A DNA stretch of 64,000 nt from Rhizobium leguminosarum (GTDB lineage: Bacteria > Pseudomonadota > Alphaproteobacteria > Rhizobiales > Rhizobiaceae). Positions 60,566 to 64,000 of the stretch are shown here, in pieces. The DNA is taken from positions 1-64,000 of the forward strand of contig NZ_MZMU01000025.1 in the NCBI RefSeq assembly GCF_004123835.1. The letters are read 5' to 3'. The notes below the pieces were generated by a model, which ran no database searches, had not been told where the DNA came from, and saw only the letters and a list, made by a program, of their open reading frames with translations. A program made the translations under genes and the position numbers. Position 1 is the first letter of the stretch. Each line of letters starts with the position of its first letter.

Positions 60566-60654
60566 AGCGCCGCGTGTCCGCCAGGACGCGCAAAGGACGC
60601 TCTATCGCTTTGAATCCACGCATAACCCCGAAAATCTTTCGGGGTTATGCGTGG
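60563..60654. repeat. Modular intergenic repeat with terminator hairpin
   Basis: TAGAGCG...CGCTCTA hairpins at 60563-60604 are joined by the linker CGCTTTGAATCC (reverse of the linker at 5803) to a perfect stem CCACGCATAACCCCGAAA/TTTCGGGGTTATGCGTGG (60616-60654). It lies between convergent genes and probably terminates both. Confidence 0.75.
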
Positions 60655-60658
60655 TGAG

Positions 60659-61132
60659 TTACTTCTTCGAGATGGTGACGAATTTCGTGCCGCGGACACG
60701 CGCCGTCACGATGCAGGGATCACCTTCGGTGCGGTCGCAGAAGCGCGGATGCATCTTCATCGCCAGCACCATGTTGCCGAAGCGCTGGACGAAATCGTAG
60801 CCATAGATCTGCGCGGTTGCGATCATGAAATAACCGCCTTCTGCAACCTGCAGGTAGAAATTATAGGTGCAGCCGTCATCATTGCATTGCGGCCCCTTCT
60901 GCCCGTCGCAGGTCAGCTGGCCCTCGTTGACCACCGCGTCGATCAAGCCGTCATTGTTGATATCCTGCCGGACGACGAGGCCGTCGGCAAACTCGGCCGT
61001 CTTGCACTGCTCCTGAAAATGTTTCTTCTCGTAGATCTCAGGGTCGGAGATCAGCGATTGCTGACCGAAGGCGGCAGCCGGCATGGCCAGCAGCAGAACG
61101 ATATTCAGAACGGCGAGCACCAGCGTTTTCAC
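60659..61132 (-). CDS. Secreted hypothetical protein with EF-hand-like loop (157 aa)
   Basis: It starts at GTG 61132 after AGGAAAG, giving a signal peptide (KTLVLAVLNIVLLLAMPAAAFG). The mature part has the calcium-loop pattern DINNDGLIDAVV and six cysteines (CKTAEF, CDGQKGPQCNDDGC, FCDRTEGDPC), probably disulphide-bonded. The C-terminus is CIVTARVRGTKFVTISKK. It should be periplasmic. I do not recognise a named family. The long frame continuing to 61921 is an antisense shadow of the downstream channel gene. Confidence 0.75.
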   Translation of the reverse strand: MKTLVLAVLNIVLLLAMPAAAFGQQSLISDPEIYEKKHFQEQCKTAEFADGLVVRQDINNDGLIDAVVNEGQLTCDGQKGPQCNDDGCTYNFYLQVAEGGYFMIATAQIYGYDFVQRFGNMVLAMKMHPRFCDRTEGDPCIVTARVRGTKFVTISKK

Positions 61133-61163
61133 GGCTTTCCTCTTTCGGATAAAGGCTCCCAAT

Positions 61164-61207
61164 GCATGTCGCCCAAAGTGTGCAGCGGTTTTGGGGCAAC
61201 GACATGC
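61164..61207. repeat. Intergenic palindromic repeat
   Basis: GCATGTCG pairs with CGACATGC, and the inner GCCCAAA/TTTGGGGC stem surrounds GTGTGCAGCGG. The core matches the last module of the repeat at 5863 and the inverse of the one at 23655. Confidence 0.75.
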
Positions 61208-61303
61208 AGCAAACAAAGACTTCACCTTTATGGCCGCGCCGCCTTGCGCCGCCCTTGCCGCCGTGTTTCTTTCCGGAAATTGTTCGCCGGTTCCGGGGGC
61301 CGC

Positions 61304-61939
61304 ATGTCCTTGCTCGTCTATCTCGATTATGCCGGCATTGCGCTGTTTGCCGCGACAGGCGCGCTCGCCGCCTCGCGCAAGCAACTGGACCTGATCGGTT
61401 TTTTGTTTTTCGCCATGGTGACGGGAACGGGCGGCGGCACCGTGCGCGATATCGTGCTCGGCCGCGTTCCGGTCTTCTGGGTGTTGAACCCCGCCTATAT
61501 CCTCGTCTGCTGCATCGTGGGCGTCATCGTTTTCTTCACCGCCCACCTGCTGGAATCGCGCTATCGCCTGCTGATCTGGCTGGATGCGATCGGCCTTGCC
61601 GCTTATTGCGTGATCGGCGCCGCCAAGGGCCTCGCCGCCACCGGCTCGCCCACGATTGCGATCGTCACCGGCACGCTGACGGCGACCTTCGGCGGCATCC
61701 TGCGCGATCTGATGGCAAACGAGCCTTCGGTGCTGTTGCGGCCGGAAATCTACGTGACCGCAGCCCTTATCGGCGCCGGTGTGTTCACGGCCGCCAATGC
61801 GCTTGGAATGCAGCTCTATCTGGCGTCTGCCTGCGGCGTCGTGGCGGCCTTTGCCGTCCGTGGCGGAGCCCTGTGGTTCGGCTGGACCTTCCCGACCTAC
61901 AGGCACAAGCCCGGCCGGCATCCCGACGATGTCATGTGA
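61304..61939 (+). CDS. TRIC-family (UPF0126/YicG) membrane protein
   Basis: A 211-residue protein with about seven helices arranged as two related three-helix units, each with the TRIC motif: FFAMVTGTGGGTVRDIVLGRVP and TGTLTATFGGILRDLMANEPS. Bacterial TRIC homologues are potassium-permeable channels. The start at 61304 follows GGGGG. It is convergent with irr. Confidence 0.88.
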   Translation: MSLLVYLDYAGIALFAATGALAASRKQLDLIGFLFFAMVTGTGGGTVRDIVLGRVPVFWVLNPAYILVCCIVGVIVFFTAHLLESRYRLLIWLDAIGLAAYCVIGAAKGLAATGSPTIAIVTGTLTATFGGILRDLMANEPSVLLRPEIYVTAALIGAGVFTAANALGMQLYLASACGVVAAFAVRGGALWFGWTFPTYRHKPGRHPDDVM

Positions 61940-61963
61940 AGTCTCGGGTGGCCTGGGGTGGCG

Positions 61964-62383
61964 TCAGCCCTGCTTCGCCCGCAGGCGGATCACCACGTCG
62001 ACATGGGCGATCTCCATGCCCTCAGGCGGTTCCGGCAGATTGGCGATCGTCAGGTTGCTGACGGGAATGTCGAGCACCTCGTTTTCGCCTTCGACGAAGA
62101 AATGGTGATGGTCGGAAACATTGGTGTCGAAATAGGTCTTGGCGCTCTCAACGGCGAGAACGCGGATGAGACCGGCTTCCGTGAATTGGTGCAGCGTGTT
62201 GTAGACGGTTGCCAAGGACACCGGCACGCCGGCGGCAACCGCCTCTTCATGCAGTTCCTCGACGGTCAAATGCCGGTCGCCCTTGGCAAACAGGAGGTCG
62301 CCGAGCGCGACGCGCTGGCGGGTGGGGCGCAGGCCTGCACCGCGCAGCCTTACCTCTATTGCGATCGGGAATGCACCCGTCAT
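61964..62383 (-). CDS. irr: Iron response regulator Irr (Fur family)
   Basis: A 139-residue Fur-family regulator. The helix-turn-helix region contains RPTRQRVALGDLLFAKGDRHLTVEELH and VSLATVYNTLHQFTEAGL. The haem-binding HHH motif lies at residues 92-94 (SDHHHFF), characteristic of Irr rather than Fur. It lacks the N-terminal haem regulatory motif of Bradyrhizobium Irr, as is usual for Rhizobium. Irr controls iron and haem genes at low iron. The start at 62383 follows GGAG. It is divergent from fabAB, the standard rhizobial arrangement. Confidence 0.95.
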   Translation of the reverse strand: MTGAFPIAIEVRLRGAGLRPTRQRVALGDLLFAKGDRHLTVEELHEEAVAAGVPVSLATVYNTLHQFTEAGLIRVLAVESAKTYFDTNVSDHHHFFVEGENEVLDIPVSNLTIANLPEPPEGMEIAHVDVVIRLRAKQG

Positions 62384-62684
62384 CAAAACCAACTCCGGTT
62401 ATTCTGGCATAAAGCAATCATGTTTCTTTAAGCGGTATAACTTTTGCATCGGAGCCTTTCAATAGTTCAATGGGGACGGGAGCCTGATAAACGCGGCAAA
62501 AACGGGCTTTTGACGCAAATAGGTCTGGTCCCAGCCCTAGCCTTCCTGTATGCGACCACCAAATAATGGCGCAAGCCTGGTCCGGGGCGATGAATGAAGC
62601 TGCCTTGCTTGTGCTTCATTTTCTGAAGAACTTGGACTACACGTTCACATCCATCGGCTTGACGCGGGGGGAAAAAGAAACTTT

Positions 62685-63200
62685 ATGACGACCAGACAAT
62701 CCAGCTTCTCGTATGAAGAACTCATCGCTTGCGCACATGGCGAGCTGTTCGGCCCCGGCAATGCGCAGTTGCCCCTGCCGCCCATGCTGATGGTTCACCG
62801 CATCACGGACATTTCCGAAACGGGCGGCACCTTCGATAAGGGCTACCTCAGAGCGGAATACGACGTACGCCCGGACGACTGGTATTTCCCCTGCCATTTC
62901 GAAGGCAATCCGATCATGCCGGGCTGCCTCGGTCTCGACGGCATGTGGCAGCTGACCGGTTTCTTTCTGGGTTGGCTCGGCGAAGAAGGCCGCGGCATGG
63001 CGCTTTCGACCGGCGAAGTGAAATTCAAGGGCATGGTCCGGCCACAGACGAAGCTGATCGAATATGGCATCGATTTCAAACGTGTCATGCGCGGCCGTCT
63101 GGTCCTCGGCACCGCCGACGGCTGGCTAAAGGCGGACGGCGAGACCATATATCAGGCGGCCGATCTTCGCGTCGGTCTATCGAAAGACAAGACGGCCTGA
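62685..63200 (+). CDS. fabA: 3-hydroxydecanoyl-ACP dehydratase/isomerase
   Basis: A 171-residue hot-dog-fold enzyme. The catalytic His71 lies in [20 protein letters not shown], and the acidic partner is Asp85. GEVKFKGMV is also typical. FabA dehydrates 3-hydroxydecanoyl-ACP and isomerises the product to start unsaturated fatty acids. It is followed 45 bases later by fabB, its usual partner. The 300-base gap to irr holds the divergent promoters and no visible gene. Confidence 0.95.
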   Translation: MTTRQSSFSYEELIACAHGELFGPGNAQLPLPPMLMVHRITDISETGGTFDKGYLRAEYDVRPDDWYFPCHFEGNPIMPGCLGLDGMWQLTGFFLGWLGEEGRGMALSTGEVKFKGMVRPQTKLIEYGIDFKRVMRGRLVLGTADGWLKADGETIYQAADLRVGLSKDKTA

Positions 63201-63245
63201 AACCGCATTTCGAGCGGCTGACGAAAACAACAAAGGTTTGATCAG

Positions 63246-64000
63246 ATGAGACGGGTAGTTGTCACAGGTCTGGGTGTCGTGTCCTCGATCGGAAACGACG
63301 CAGCCGAAGTCACCGAATCCTTGCGGCAGGCAAAGTCGGGTATCTCCTTTTCGAGCGATTTTGCCGAACATGGGTTCAAGTGCCAGGTCTGGGGCAGTCC
63401 CAAGCTCGGTTCGGCGGAACTTGCCGAACTGGTTGACCGCCGCGCCATGCGTTTCCTGTCGCAGGGCGGCGCCTGGAACCATGTGGCCATGAAGCAGGCG
63501 ATCGCCGATTCCGGCCTGGAAGAGAAAGACTACGCTCAGAACGAGCGTACCGGCATCATCATGGGCTCTGGCGGTCCGTCCACTCGCACCCTGATCGAGG
63601 CCGCCGAAATCACCGTCAAAAACAACAGCCCGAAGCGCATCGGCCCCTTCGCCGTGCCGAAGGCGATGTCCTCGACCGCATCGGCCACGCTCGCCACCTG
63701 GTTCAAGATCCACGGCGTCAATTATTCGATCTCGTCGGCTTGCTCGACGTCGGCGCATTGCATCGGCAACGCCGCCGAGATGATCCAGTGGGGCAAGCAG
63801 GACGTGATGTTCGCAGGCGGCCACGAGGATCTCGATTGGACGATGTCCAACCTCTTCGACGCCATGGGCGCCATGTCCTCCAAATATAACGACACGCCGG
63901 ACAGCGCCTCGCGCGCCTATGACGTCAACCGCGACGGTTTCGTCATTGCCGGCGGCGCCGGCGTGCTGGTGCTCGAGGAGCTGGAGCGCGCCAAGGCCCG
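63246..64000 (+). CDS. fabB: 3-oxoacyl-ACP synthase I, 5' part (runs off the window)
   Basis: The first 251 codons of a beta-ketoacyl-ACP synthase are present, starting MRRVVVTGLGVVSSIGNDA. The catalytic cysteine is Cys166 in SISSACSTSAHCIG. RTGIIMGSGGPST and AYDVNRDGFVIAGGAGVLVLEE are typical of FabB. About 150 residues, including both active-site histidines, lie beyond the window. With FabA it elongates unsaturated acyl chains. Confidence 0.95.
   Translation, partial: MRRVVVTGLGVVSSIGNDAAEVTESLRQAKSGISFSSDFAEHGFKCQVWGSPKLGSAELAELVDRRAMRFLSQGGAWNHVAMKQAIADSGLEEKDYAQNERTGIIMGSGGPSTRTLIEAAEITVKNNSPKRIGPFAVPKAMSSTASATLATWFKIHGVNYSISSACSTSAHCIGNAAEMIQWGKQDVMFAGGHEDLDWTMSNLFDAMGAMSSKYNDTPDSASRAYDVNRDGFVIAGGAGVLVLEELERAKA

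Overview
The window comes from the chromosome of a Rhizobium species, most likely in the R. leguminosarum/R. etli group. The evidence is the 5S rRNA to tRNA-fMet end of an rRNA operon, a class II (CP4-like) EPSP synthase next to cmk and rpsA, the irr-fabA-fabB cluster, Rhizobium-style intergenic palindromes, and uniformly GC-rich coding sequence with short AT-rich promoter regions. All calls were made by reading the sequence and translations. No database search was possible, so family names rest on recognised motifs.

Layout. 1-435: end of an rRNA operon (5S, terminator, tRNA-fMet, terminator). 472-6400: accessory genes, namely a large Upf1/Dna2-like superfamily 1 helicase, a CelD/FemAB-type acetyltransferase fused to TPR repeats, and a small hypothetical. 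6521-13328: a four-gene minus-strand type I secretion operon. Two probable substrates, an acidic Thr/Asp-repeat protein and a larger protein with internal repeats, are followed by the ABC exporter and the membrane-fusion protein. 14157-21065: an atypical LuxR-type regulator, a small lipoprotein, and a polysaccharide operon (UDP-glucuronate decarboxylase-like protein, GalE, cellulose-synthase-like glycosyltransferase, DUF995 protein, GH26-like hydrolase).

21130-44031: a large carbohydrate-use region. It has two paralogous sugar-binding proteins but only one set of permeases and ATPase. It also has LacI and TetR regulators, three Gfo/Idh/MocA oxidoreductases, an AP-endonuclease-2-type TIM barrel, DUF993 and DUF2264 proteins, a hydroxyacid dehydrogenase, an APH/choline-kinase-like protein, a DMGDH/GcvT-like oxidoreductase, and the hexuronate genes uxuB-like and uxaC. 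A palindrome of the form GTAACYAAnnRGTTAC lies upstream of the Gfo/DUF993 operon and between tetR and the transporter. A related copy lies upstream of uxaC. This suggests that one TetR regulon links transport, sugar oxidation and hexuronate catabolism.

44211-51248: a MITE-like element that appears to have inserted between the Shine-Dalgarno sequence and the start codon of slyX, then gabD and gabT with a divergent MerR-XRE-cupin regulator, a short RNase D, and an acidic hypothetical. 51268-64000: mostly core genes (rpsA, cmk, aroA, a FYDLN-acid protein, tRNA-Ala). These are interrupted by a small foreign-looking islet at tRNA-Ala with a broken GIY-YIG gene and a Ser/Thr kinase. Membrane proteins, irr, fabA and the start of fabB follow. 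Several modular intergenic palindromes recur across the window.
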